Positions 26,254 to 34,157 of a stretch of 34,221 nucleotides of DNA are shown here, in pieces. Both the position numbers and the translations under genes were made by a program. Source of the DNA: an uncultured Clostridia bacterium (GTDB taxonomy: Bacteria > Bacillota > Clostridia > TANB77 > CAG-508); contig CANRKA010000011.1 of NCBI GenBank assembly GCA_947631025.1, forward strand, positions 1 to 34,221, given 5' to 3'. Every line of letters begins with the position of its first letter. Position 1 is the stretch's first letter. A model generated the notes under the pieces. The model was not told the origin of the DNA. It did not search any database and worked only from the letters and a program-made list of their open reading frames with translations.

Positions 26254-27091
26254 TTATTTAATTTTTAAGAAATTTGGATTTGAAATATTTGTAATTTCTT
26301 TTATTACACTTCCATTATAAATGCTATTTTGTTCATCTTCTAAAGGAATATCAATTGTTACATTATAAACAAATTGTTCATCCAAATTATTTATAATATT
26401 TATATTAAATGTTACAGTTGAAGATATTGAATTTAATGAAACGTTAGATTTTGTAAGTAAGCTTCCATCAAGAGTTAGACTTTCACCATTGTTTGGAATA
26501 ATGGCATTTTCCTTTATACCTTTATTTACAAATTCTAAAGTAACTGGCATTTGGCAAGTATTATAAAAATTGTATGTACTTGTATCTAAATTATCATCAG
26601 AATTTATTATATTGTAGTTTAAAGAATTAGAAATTAAATTTTCGTCTTTTAAATTTGATATGCCAAATTCGTTAATATCTTTATAATATAAACAAGGTGT
26701 TCCGCCTTTCTGGTAATTTATAGTTTATATTATCTATTGTTAGGCTTTTAATTGTATTAGATGAATTTAATTCATTTTCGTAATTGTTTTCTATATATAT
26801 TGCAATATCTGTAAACTGATATATATTTAAATTCCATAAATCTCTATTTGTTTCATTATTTGTAGCATTTGCACTACTATATAATACTATTTTTTTTACG
26901 TAAAAAGTGTCATTTTCTGTTCCACTTGAAATAGAGGATAAATCATTTTCAAAATTTGTTTTAATTTTATATTTTTTATAAACAAAATTTAATAAAAAAT
27001 ATAAAACAAGTAAACATATTAAAACTAATATACATAGAATTTTAAATTTATTATTTTTAATTTTTCTTTTGTTTCTTGTACGTGAAAACAT
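26254..27091 (-). CDS. Membrane-anchored extracytoplasmic protein, needs a +1 frame change
   Basis: Unrecognised protein read from the - strand. It has a basic N-terminus (MFSRTRNKRKIKNNK), one transmembrane helix (about 18-38, ILCILVLICLLVLYFLLNFV) and an outside domain of mostly beta strands. The zero frame from the ATG at 27091 stops soon after position 26704. Skipping the C of the CGG at 26704-26702 puts the ribosome on GGA and opens a frame that runs to 26254, for 278 residues. The junction reads NINYKLPER-GTPCLYYKDI. The shifted part has no start codon or ribosome site of its own near the junction; a Met at 26550 lies well inside the domain. The C-terminal half contains an Ig-like stretch (VTFNINIINNLDEQFVYNVT). 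It is divergent from the G5/SH3 gene across a 120-base gap. Confidence 0.65.
26702..26704 (-). promoter_or_regulatory. Proposed +1 recoding site, CGG codon
   Basis: Zero-frame codon 130 of the - strand gene. The context in the gene sense is GAA AGG CGG AAC; skipping the C at 26704 gives GGA ACA CCT. The zero frame stops seven codons after the CGG. Confidence 0.6.
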
Positions 27092-27174
27092 ATATTACTC
27101 CTATTTTAAAAAAACTTTTTTATATCATATTATAAAATTGTATATTTTACAATATTTATTCACATTTTTTTCCG

Positions 27175-27203
27175 TTGACAAAAAACTACATAAAATGTAA
27201 AAT
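27175..27203 (+). promoter_or_regulatory. SigA-type promoter for the G5/SH3 glucosaminidase
   Basis: TTGACA at 27175-27180 and TAAAAT at 27198-27203 with a 17-base spacer. The transcript would start close to the AGGTGA ribosome site, so the 5' leader is only about 10 bases. Confidence 0.55.
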
Positions 27204-27220
27204 TGTACTAGGTGAAACAA

Positions 27221-28441
27221 ATGAAAATAGAAAGAAAAAAACTAATATCTATATGTGTTGCCTTTTTAGCTATAGGAATAATTTTATTTGCTATATTTAT
27301 TAAATTGTCTTTTAAGGAAGAGGCTATAGCTACAAATAATGTAGAAGAAAGAACATATAAAAAAGCTAATATAAAAGAGTTAGATTTAAAAGAAGTAATT
27401 AATAAAAATATACAAAATCCTATTAAAGAAGAAATTACAACAGAAGAAATAGACCTAGAATATACAACTGTTTATCAAAATAGCAATGACCTTAGTAAAG
27501 GGGAAATTCAAGTTGTTCAAGAAGGTAGAGATGGAAAGCAAACTGTTGTAAATAAAAAAACATATAGAGGAGAAGAATTAATAAAAGAAGAGCAAACAGG
27601 TAGAATTGTTACAGTATCTTCAATAGATAAAATTGTAAAAGTTGGTATATGCGAAAATGTATCAAATTACAAAATAAAAAAAGGAGATACAGTATATGTT
27701 GCATCTGAAACCTTAAATGTAATGCAGGAAAAAGATAAAAACTCTAATAAAATAACAACACTTTCTAAAGAAAATGAAGTAAAAGTTTTACAAGTAGAAG
27801 GTGAATATGCAAGAATTTTATATAAATCTTACATAGGTTGGGTAGATGCAAATTGTTTAAAATCAAAAGAAGAACAAATTAGTAAAGATAATAAAACAGT
27901 TAATTTAAATAATACAAAAGAAAAAACAAAAAATCAGTTACTTGAAACATTAAATGAAGGAATGAAACTTAATAAGCCAAGTGGATTAACACTAAATCAG
28001 TTTAAAAATGTACTTTCAAATAACGAAAACGATACAAACAAAGTATTTAGTAATAATGCAGAATATTTTTATTATATAGAAAAACAATATAATATAAACG
28101 GTATATTTGTTGCAGCAGTAGGAATACATGAAAGCGGATGGGGAACATCTAAAATATCACTAGACAAAAAGAATTTATTTGGCTATGGAGCAAGTGATAG
28201 TAATCCATATAATAATGCATATTCTTTTAAAAGCTATTCAGAAGGAATAGACTTAATAGCAAGAGTATTTGTAAAATACTATATAAATCCAGCAGGTACA
28301 AAAATATATGATAATGAGACAGCATCTGGAAAATATTATTCAGGTCCAACATTAGCTAGCATAAATAAAAGATATGCAACAGATAAAAATTGGTATAAAG
28401 GTGTATATACCTGGATGGAATACTTATACAATAAATTATAA
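27221..28441 (+). CDS. Cell-wall glucosaminidase with G5 and SH3 domains
   Basis: Predicted surface peptidoglycan hydrolase (406 residues). It has an N-terminal membrane anchor or uncleaved signal (about 9-31), a G5 domain (about 70-145; EIQVVQEGRDGKQTVVNKKT, GRIVTVSS) and a bacterial SH3 domain (about 155-210; ETLNVMQEKD, EYARILYKSYIGWVDANCL). The C-terminal glucosaminidase domain (about 255-406) has the likely catalytic Glu E304 in AVGIHESGWGTS and the family's NLFGYGASDSNPYNNAYSF and GPTLASINKRYATD stretches. AGGTGA fits the ATG at 27221 better than the GTG nine bases upstream. G5 and SH3 domains suggest binding to wall glycan and peptide. It is a single gene with its own promoter and hairpin. 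Confidence 0.85.
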   Translation: MKIERKKLISICVAFLAIGIILFAIFIKLSFKEEAIATNNVEERTYKKANIKELDLKEVINKNIQNPIKEEITTEEIDLEYTTVYQNSNDLSKGEIQVVQEGRDGKQTVVNKKTYRGEELIKEEQTGRIVTVSSIDKIVKVGICENVSNYKIKKGDTVYVASETLNVMQEKDKNSNKITTLSKENEVKVLQVEGEYARILYKSYIGWVDANCLKSKEEQISKDNKTVNLNNTKEKTKNQLLETLNEGMKLNKPSGLTLNQFKNVLSNNENDTNKVFSNNAEYFYYIEKQYNINGIFVAAVGIHESGWGTSKISLDKKNLFGYGASDSNPYNNAYSFKSYSEGIDLIARVFVKYYINPAGTKIYDNETASGKYYSGPTLASINKRYATDKNWYKGVYTWMEYLYNKL

Positions 28442-28460
28442 AAAATCAAAAATACATTAA

Positions 28461-28485
28461 AAAGCTTGCATTTTATGCAAGCTTT
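28461..28485 (+). terminator. Terminator hairpin
   Basis: AAAGCTTGCAT at 28461-28471 pairs perfectly with ATGCAAGCTTT at 28475-28485. It ends the glucosaminidase gene and overlaps the -35 region of the rpsB promoter. Confidence 0.75.
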
Positions 28486-28495
28486 ATGTTATAAT
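28466..28495 (+). promoter_or_regulatory. Probable promoter for rpsB-tsf
   Basis: TTGCAT at 28466-28471 and TATAAT at 28490-28495 with an 18-base spacer. The leader would be about 105 bases and includes GCTTAAAAAAAGC and other short pairings, so an S2 autoregulatory leader is possible, but I do not recognise a known one. Confidence 0.45.
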
Positions 28496-28604
28496 AACAA
28501 ACGTTAAATAAACACATAAAGCTAGTTTAAGAAGAGTGCTTAAAAAAAGCCTTCTTAAATGATAATACTTTATGGAAGTATAAAACTAAAAGGAGGAATT
28601 AAAA

Positions 28605-29399
28605 ATGGCAGTAGTTGCAATGAAACAATTACTAGAAGCAGGTGTTCACTTTGGACATCAAACTAGAAGATGGGACCCTAAAATGGCTGAATATATTTTT
28701 CAAGCTAGAAATGGAATCCATATTATCGATTTACAAAAAACATCTAAAAAATTAGATGAAGCTTATAGCTTTGTTAAAGAACAAGCTGAGGAAGGAAAAA
28801 CAGTACTTTTTGTTGGAACAAAAAAACAAGCACAAGAATGTATGAAAGAAGCTGCAATAAAAAGTGGAATGTACTACGTTAACCAAAGATGGTTAGGTGG
28901 AATGCTTACAAACTTTAAAACAATTAAAGCTAGAGTACAAAGATTAAAAGATTTAGAAGCAATGGAACAAGATGGTACATTTGATGTATTACCTAAAAAA
29001 GAAGTTATAAATCTTAAAAAAGAAATGGAAAAACTAGAAAAAAATCTTGGCGGTATTAAAGAAATGGAACAATTACCAGGAGTTATTTTCTTAGTTGACC
29101 CTAAAAAAGAAGAAACAGCTATAGCAGAAGCTAAGAAATTAAATATACCTGTTGTAGGTTTAGTAGATACAAATTGCAATCCAGAAGAATTAGATTATCC
29201 AATTCCTGGAAATGACGATGCAATTAGAGCAGTTAAATTAATAGCAGATGTAATGGCAAATGCTATTATAGAAGGAAGACAAGGAGAAACATTTGAAACA
29301 GTAGAAGAAGATATTAATGAAAAAACTGCAGAAAATGAAGAAAAAAGCATGGAAGAAACAGTAGCAGAAACTGCAGAAGAATCAACAGAGCAAGAATAA
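28605..29399 (+). CDS. rpsB: 30S ribosomal protein S2
   Basis: Small-subunit protein needed for binding S1 and mRNA. The 264-residue protein matches the family: [77 protein letters not shown] and [20 protein letters not shown]. The last 35 residues form a Glu/Thr-rich acidic tail (from [13 protein letters not shown]), an extension seen in many Firmicutes. AAAGGAGG precedes the ATG. The order rpsB-tsf is nearly universal. Confidence 0.97.
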   Translation: MAVVAMKQLLEAGVHFGHQTRRWDPKMAEYIFQARNGIHIIDLQKTSKKLDEAYSFVKEQAEEGKTVLFVGTKKQAQECMKEAAIKSGMYYVNQRWLGGMLTNFKTIKARVQRLKDLEAMEQDGTFDVLPKKEVINLKKEMEKLEKNLGGIKEMEQLPGVIFLVDPKKEETAIAEAKKLNIPVVGLVDTNCNPEELDYPIPGNDDAIRAVKLIADVMANAIIEGRQGETFETVEEDINEKTAENEEKSMEETVAETAEESTEQE

Positions 29400-29434
29400 T
29401 AATCTAACAAAAAAATATTAATACTTAACAATGT

Positions 29435-29462
29435 AAGGGGCAGGGTTATACTCGTGCCCTTT
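29435..29462 (+). terminator. Attenuator-like hairpin between rpsB and tsf
   Basis: AAGGGGCA at 29435-29442 pairs with TGCCCTT at 29455-29461. With no strong T-run it probably only reduces read-through or stabilises transcript ends. Confidence 0.45.
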
Positions 29463-29500
29463 GAAAAATAAATATAAATTTTTTTAAGGAGGAAATTATA

Positions 29501-30379
29501 ATGATTACAGCAAGCCAAGTTAAAGAATTAAGAGAAATAACAGGTGCAGGAATGATGGACTGTAAAAAAGTTTTAACAGAAACAGATGGAGATATGGAAA
29601 AAGCAATGGAACTTTTACGTGAAAGAGGAATAGCAAAAGCAGCAAAAAAATCAGACAGAATAGCAGCAGAAGGATTAGTAGAGTGCTATGTTTCTGAAAA
29701 TGGAAAAATAGGTTCAATAGTAGAAGTAAATGCTGAAACAGATTTTGTTGGACAAAACGAAGAATTTAAAACATTTGTTAAAGATATAGCAAAACAAGTA
29801 GCTGAAAAGAATCCTGCAAATGTAGAAGAATTATTATCACAAGAATCAATAGTAGAAAGTGGAAAAACTATTAGAGAAGTTTTAACAGATAAAATAGCTA
29901 AAATTGGAGAAAATATGAATATTCGTAGATTTGAAAGATTTGAATCTAATGGATTAGTAGAAAAATATATTCACGGAGATGGTAAAATAGCTGTTTTAGT
30001 AGATTTTGCTAAAGGAGATGCAGGAGTAGCAAAAGACATATGTATGCAAATAGCAGCTGCAAGACCAGAATATTTAAAAAGAGAAGATGTACCAGCTGAA
30101 AGAGTTGATAAAGAAATGGAAATATTAAAAGCACAAGCTATGAATGAAGGAAAACCAGCTGAAATAGCAGAAAAGATGGTACAAGGAAGAATAGGAAAAT
30201 TTTACGGAGAAATATGCTTAGTAGAGCAAGACTTTGTAAAAGATTCAGATAAAAAAGTTGCAAAGGTATTAGAAGAAAATGGTGCAGAGATAGTAAAATT
30301 TGCAAGATTTGAAAAAGGTGAAGGAATAGAAAAGAAAGAAGAAAACTTTGCAGAAGAAGTTGCAAATCAATTAAAATAA
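29501..30379 (+). CDS. tsf: Elongation factor Ts
   Basis: Guanine nucleotide exchange factor for EF-Tu. The 292 residues carry the UBA-like N-terminus ITASQVKELREITGAGMMDC with KKVLTETDGDMEKAMELLRE, the signature VEVNAETDFVGQNEEFKTF in the core and the C-terminal LVEQDFVKDSDKKV. The start follows AAGGAGG. It is the second gene of the rpsB-tsf operon, closed by a strong terminator. Confidence 0.97.
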   Translation: MITASQVKELREITGAGMMDCKKVLTETDGDMEKAMELLRERGIAKAAKKSDRIAAEGLVECYVSENGKIGSIVEVNAETDFVGQNEEFKTFVKDIAKQVAEKNPANVEELLSQESIVESGKTIREVLTDKIAKIGENMNIRRFERFESNGLVEKYIHGDGKIAVLVDFAKGDAGVAKDICMQIAAARPEYLKREDVPAERVDKEMEILKAQAMNEGKPAEIAEKMVQGRIGKFYGEICLVEQDFVKDSDKKVAKVLEENGAEIVKFARFEKGEGIEKKEENFAEEVANQLK

Positions 30380-30390
30380 AATTTAAATTT

Positions 30391-30424
30391 AAAATAGGCT
30401 ATTTAGAGTAGCCTATTTTTTTTA
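30391..30424 (+). terminator. Rho-independent terminator after tsf
   Basis: AAAATAGGCTA at 30391-30401 pairs perfectly with TAGCCTATTTT at 30409-30419, continuing into a T-run. The 130 bases between it and the next promoter show nothing recognisable. Confidence 0.9.
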
Positions 30425-30556
30425 AGATAGTTTTACAAAGACTTAAGATTTTACAATGTTCTAAATAATGTTAATATAATGTCTACTTTTTTGACTGTTA
30501 AATTTATATAAGTAGTACATAAAAGCAGAGAAAAAGTAAAATCTTTAAAATACTAA

Positions 30557-30585
30557 TTGACAAAAATTCCAATTTAATAGATAAT
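30557..30585 (+). promoter_or_regulatory. SigA-type promoter for glgP
   Basis: TTGACA at 30557-30562 and GATAAT at 30580-30585 with a 17-base spacer, 54 bases before the start codon. Confidence 0.55.
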
Positions 30586-30638
30586 ATAAAAAGCACAAAA
30601 GATAAAAGTTTATAGGTTACAAAGGAGGAAAATTTAAT

Positions 30639-33203
30639 ATGTATGTATTTAACAGAATTACTGTTAATCCACAATTACCAAAAGAAATTAGTAAATTATC
30701 AGAAATAGCCAATAATTTATGGTGGTCTTGGAATACAGAATTTCTAAGATTATTCAAAAAAATAGATAAAGATTTATGGGAAAATATAGAAAAAAATCCT
30801 ACTAAATTTTTAAAATTAGTATCTCAAGAACGTTTAGAAAAAGCAGCAAAAGATTCAAAATTTTTGGAAGAATATAATACAGTTGTAAATAATTTTGAAA
30901 GTTATATAAATAGTAAAAATACATGGTTTTCTAAACAATATCCAAAAAATAAAGAAAATTTAATAGCATATTTTTCAGCTGAATATGGATTAGACGAGAC
31001 TATTCCTATTTATTCTGGTGGACTTGGTATTTTATCTGGAGATCATCTTAAATCTGCTAGTGATTTAGGACTTCCTTTTGTTGCCGTTGGACTTTTATAT
31101 AAAGAAGGATATTTTAATCAAAAAATAAATAAATATGGAGAACAAGAAAATGAATATATAAGGGCAGATTTAAATAATATGCCAATAAATCCCTTAAAAG
31201 ATAAAAGGGGAAATGAAGTATATGTAGAAATTGATTTGCCACAAGGAAAATTAAAATTAAAAGCTTGGAAAATTAATGTTGGAAGAATAAATTTATATTT
31301 AATGGATTCAGATATAGAAGAAAATCCAGAAGAATTGCGAAATATAACATTAAAGTTATATGGTGGAGACCAAGAAATGAGAATTAAGCAAGAAATAGTT
31401 CTTGGAATGGGTGGAGTAAAACTTTTAAAACAATTAGGTCTAAGCCCTACAGTATACCATATGAATGAAGGACATTCTTCATTTTTAACTATTCAATTAA
31501 TAAAAGATTTAATGGAAGAAAAAGAAATATCATTCGAAATGGCAAGAGATATTACATCATCTAAAACTGTATTTACAACGCATACACCAGTTCCAGCAGG
31601 AAATGATATATTCCCATTAGATTTAGTAGAAAAGTATTTTAAGGATTTTTGGACAAAAATTGGATTAGATAGAGAAAGCTTTTTGAAACTTGGAATGAAG
31701 CCAACTGATGAATTACAAGATGGCTTTAATATGGGAATACTTGCACTAAAAATTGCTGGAAAGAAAAATGGTGTAAGTAAATTGCATGGAGCAGTTTCAA
31801 GAGAGTTATTTGGAGAGGTATGGCCAAATATTGCTGCCAATGAATCTCCAATAGGATATGTAACAAATGGTATTCATACATGTTCATGGCTTGCACAAAA
31901 TTTAAAACAATTATATAACGAATATTTAATTCCATATTGGCAAGATAATATGCAGGAAGATGAAGTATGGGAAAAAATAAAGGATATTCCAAATGAAAAA
32001 CTATGGAAGCAACATCAACTAAGAAAAGAAAAAATGCTAAAAATGGTAAAAGAAAATACTACTCAAAGATTAAAAAGGAATGGAATACCTTACGAAGAAA
32101 TACACGAAATAGTATCTAAAATAGATCCAAATGCTTTAACAATAGGATTTGCAAGAAGATTTGCACCATACAAAAGAGCGACATTAATTTTTAAAAACTT
32201 AGAAAGAATAACTCAAATTTTAAATGATGAAAAAAGACCAGTACAAATTATATTTGCAGGAAAAGCTCATCCTCAAGATGGTATAGGACAAGACTTAATT
32301 AAGTACATAAATGAGCTTGCAATGAAACCACAATTTAAAGGAAAAATTTTTGTATTAGAAAACTACAATATAGGAATGTCTAGATATTTAATAAGTGGAT
32401 GTGACGTATGGTTAAATAATCCAAGAAGACCAATGGAAGCATCTGGTACAAGCGGACAAAAAGCTTCTGTAAATGGAGTAATAAACTTTAGTGTATTAGA
32501 TGGTTGGTGGGCAGAAGGATATGACCAAACTAATGGATGGACAATAGGAACAAATACAGAATATACATCATACGAGGAACAAGATAAAGCAGATAGCGAG
32601 AGTTTATATAGCACGTTAGAAAATAAAATAATACCATTGTACTATGAAAATATAGAAAATAATATACCTACAAAATGGGTAGAAATGATGAAAAATTCTA
32701 TTATAACAACTGGAGGAAAATACAGTACACAAAGAATGGTAATGGACTATGTAAATAATATGTATATTCCTTTATGCAACCTATATAATAATTATTATTC
32801 TACATTAGAAAATGTTGCTCAGTATAGTTCTTGGAAATCAGACCTAATGAATTCATGGGATAAAATAGAAATAAAACAAGTTAATAATTTATCAGAAATA
32901 TCTATAGATGCAGGAAATAATATAAATGTAGAATGTGAAGTGAAATTGCCAAATATATCTGTAGAAAATATAGAAACAGAAGTATATTATGGAAAAATAA
33001 AAGAAAATGGAATGGTAGACGATATAACAATAATACCAATGAAGCTAAAAGAAAGTAATGAAAAAGACCATGTATATAAATACGAAGCTAAAATTGAATT
33101 ATCAACAGGTGGAGACTATGGTTATACTTTTAGAGTAATGCCAAAGCATAATATGTTATTAGAAAGTGCTAATTTAAATCTTATAAAATGGATAACAAAA
33201 TAA
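30639..33203 (+). CDS. glgP: Alpha-glucan (glycogen) phosphorylase
   Basis: PLP-dependent GT35 enzyme releasing glucose 1-phosphate from glycogen or maltodextrin. The 854-residue protein is the archaeal/thermophile-like form: an N-terminal DUF3417-type region (LPKEISKLSEIANNLWWSWN, about 14-33), then FSAEYGLDETIPIYSGGLGI, the HMNEGHSSF loop, FTTHTPVPAGND, FARRFAPYKRA and the cofactor site MEASGTSGQKASVNG with Schiff-base Lys K608. The last 120 residues form a beta-rich extension. No other glycogen genes are nearby, so it is a stand-alone transcription unit with AAAGGAGG. Confidence 0.93.
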   Translation: MYVFNRITVNPQLPKEISKLSEIANNLWWSWNTEFLRLFKKIDKDLWENIEKNPTKFLKLVSQERLEKAAKDSKFLEEYNTVVNNFESYINSKNTWFSKQYPKNKENLIAYFSAEYGLDETIPIYSGGLGILSGDHLKSASDLGLPFVAVGLLYKEGYFNQKINKYGEQENEYIRADLNNMPINPLKDKRGNEVYVEIDLPQGKLKLKAWKINVGRINLYLMDSDIEENPEELRNITLKLYGGDQEMRIKQEIVLGMGGVKLLKQLGLSPTVYHMNEGHSSFLTIQLIKDLMEEKEISFEMARDITSSKTVFTTHTPVPAGNDIFPLDLVEKYFKDFWTKIGLDRESFLKLGMKPTDELQDGFNMGILALKIAGKKNGVSKLHGAVSRELFGEVWPNIAANESPIGYVTNGIHTCSWLAQNLKQLYNEYLIPYWQDNMQEDEVWEKIKDIPNEKLWKQHQLRKEKMLKMVKENTTQRLKRNGIPYEEIHEIVSKIDPNALTIGFARRFAPYKRATLIFKNLERITQILNDEKRPVQIIFAGKAHPQDGIGQDLIKYINELAMKPQFKGKIFVLENYNIGMSRYLISGCDVWLNNPRRPMEASGTSGQKASVNGVINFSVLDGWWAEGYDQTNGWTIGTNTEYTSYEEQDKADSESLYSTLENKIIPLYYENIENNIPTKWVEMMKNSIITTGGKYSTQRMVMDYVNNMYIPLCNLYNNYYSTLENVAQYSSWKSDLMNSWDKIEIKQVNNLSEISIDAGNNINVECEVKLPNISVENIETEVYYGKIKENGMVDDITIIPMKLKESNEKDHVYKYEAKIELSTGGDYGYTFRVMPKHNMLLESANLNLIKWITK

Positions 33204-33262
33204 GTTTATTTGTTCTTTTATAAATTTAATTAAATTAAAAAAATATTTGGAGGTAACAAAAG

Positions 33263-33914
33263 ATGAAAATAGTTGAAGCTGTAAGAGAGAGAGAGAGAGA
33301 GAGAGAGAGCAGTAATTTAGAAAATGCAAAAGGAGTAACATTAATTGCGCTAGTAATTACAATAATTGTGCTTTTAATTTTAGCAGGAGTAGTTTTAAAT
33401 ACGGTTTTAGGAAATGACGGAATAATAGCAAAAGCACAGCTTGCAAGAGAAAAAACAAATCAAGCACAAAGAGAAGAACAAGAAAAATTAAATGAGTTAG
33501 AAAATGAGTTAGCAAATTATTCAACAAGAACAAATAATAATAATTTAGCAAGTACAACAATATATCCAGAAGGAACAGAAACCGAGCCACCTACGATAAA
33601 TATTTCTGACAGAATTGAAATAGATAATCCATATCCAGGACATAAAATATATACAAGAGCAGAGATAAAAATAGATGATACATGGGGAGAAACTGGTTGG
33701 GTATATTTAACTCGGTTATGGTGCGTCATATGGTGTAAAAGCAAGTCAGTTGGTTAATGAAAATAGCGATAAAATAGTTGTACAAACTGGAAACACTGGT
33801 TTACAGGGTACTTCTTCAGATTCAGGAAATCCATTTGGTGAAAAAGCATGTCAATCAAATGGTGGTGCATATACTAGTTTACCCTATAGATTAATTGTAA
33901 CATGTTTAGATTAA
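33263..33914 (+). CDS. Pilin-like surface protein with (RE)n leader, needs a +1 frame change
   Basis: Prepilin-type protein. After MKIVEAV come eight codons of alternating Arg-Glu encoded by an AG microsatellite, then SSNLENAKG and the hydrophobic helix VTLIALVITIIVLLILAGVV. This is the type IV pilin/pseudopilin N-terminal pattern with a G before the helix, though the usual Glu at mature position 5 is Ala. A polar coiled stretch (REKTNQAQREEQEKLNELEN) and a Thr/Asn-rich linker follow, then a C-terminal domain. The zero frame stops at 33757, after the CGG at 33713. Skipping its C gives GGT and a frame to 33914, for 216 residues. The junction reads WVYLT-GYGASYGVKASQLV and the end (VVQTGNTGLQ, RLIVTCLD) looks like a pilin C-terminus. 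TTGGAGG lies upstream. A near-identical start occurs at 34158. Confidence 0.7.
33284..33309 (+). repeat. (AG)13 microsatellite in the pilin-like gene
   Basis: Thirteen uninterrupted AG units from 33284 to 33309, inside the coding region from codon 8. They encode alternating Arg and Glu. Gain or loss of one unit would shift the reading frame by two bases. Confidence 0.95.
33713..33715 (+). promoter_or_regulatory. Proposed +1 recoding site, CGG codon
   Basis: Zero-frame codon 151 of the pilin-like gene. The context is TTA ACT CGG TTA; skipping C33713 gives GGT TAT GGT. The zero frame continues 14 codons after the CGG, then stops. Confidence 0.6.
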
Positions 33915-33942
33915 AGTTCTTTCTTAAGTTAAATAAAATCAA

Positions 33943-34078
33943 AAAAATATATGTTTTATTCGTTTTCCCAACTGCGCACAACTAATTACCTTTTAGCCTT
34001 TAAAGCCTGAAAGTCTAAAAGATAATTATTTGTAGCTTGTCGGTCCCCACTTACCCACTTCATAAAACATATATTTTT
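33943..34078. repeat. Imperfect 136-base inverted repeat between the pilin-like genes
   Basis: The outer arms AAAAATATATGTTTTAT (33943-33959) and ATAAAACATATATTTTT (34062-34078) are perfect 17-base complements. Inside, AATTACCTTTTAG (33984-33996) and CTAAAAGATAATT (34015-34027) pair at 12 of 13 positions. The centre and flanks are richer in G and C (CCCAACTGCGCACAAC, CGGTCCCCACTTACCCAC) than the rest of the window. It could be a structured RNA, a transcription end signal for the first pilin-like gene, or a small non-autonomous element. I cannot place it in a known family. Confidence 0.6.
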
Positions 34079-34091
34079 CTTTTGCAAGTTA

Positions 34092-34121
34092 TTGCTTTTA
34101 CTTACATATTTAGTGTATAAT
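34092..34121 (+). promoter_or_regulatory. Promoter for the second pilin-like gene
   Basis: TTGCTT at 34092-34097 and TATAAT at 34116-34121 with an 18-base spacer, 36 bases before the start codon. Confidence 0.5.
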
Positions 34122-34157
34122 TTGAAAAAGATAAAAGATAATTGGAGGTAACAAAGG

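Noticed and set aside
26254..26550. A 98-residue - strand frame as a separate gene
   Set aside because: Its Met lies inside a longer open frame that runs back to the CGG junction at 26704 and joins the N-terminal half; there is no ribosome site before the Met.
12440..33715. prfB-type programmed frameshift or slippery heptamer at the three sites
   Set aside because: There is no stop codon at the shift, no Shine-Dalgarno-like sequence immediately upstream, and no slippery run common to the sites; only the CGG codon followed by the GGN reading is shared.
12440..33715. CGG reassigned to another amino acid
   Set aside because: Reassignment would not restore the reading frame at any of the three sites; a one-base shift is needed.
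33943..34078. Integron attC site between cassette-like genes
   Set aside because: The imperfect palindrome and cassette layout are suggestive, but I cannot find the paired GTTRRRY and RYYYAAC boxes in the right places and no integron integrase is in the window.
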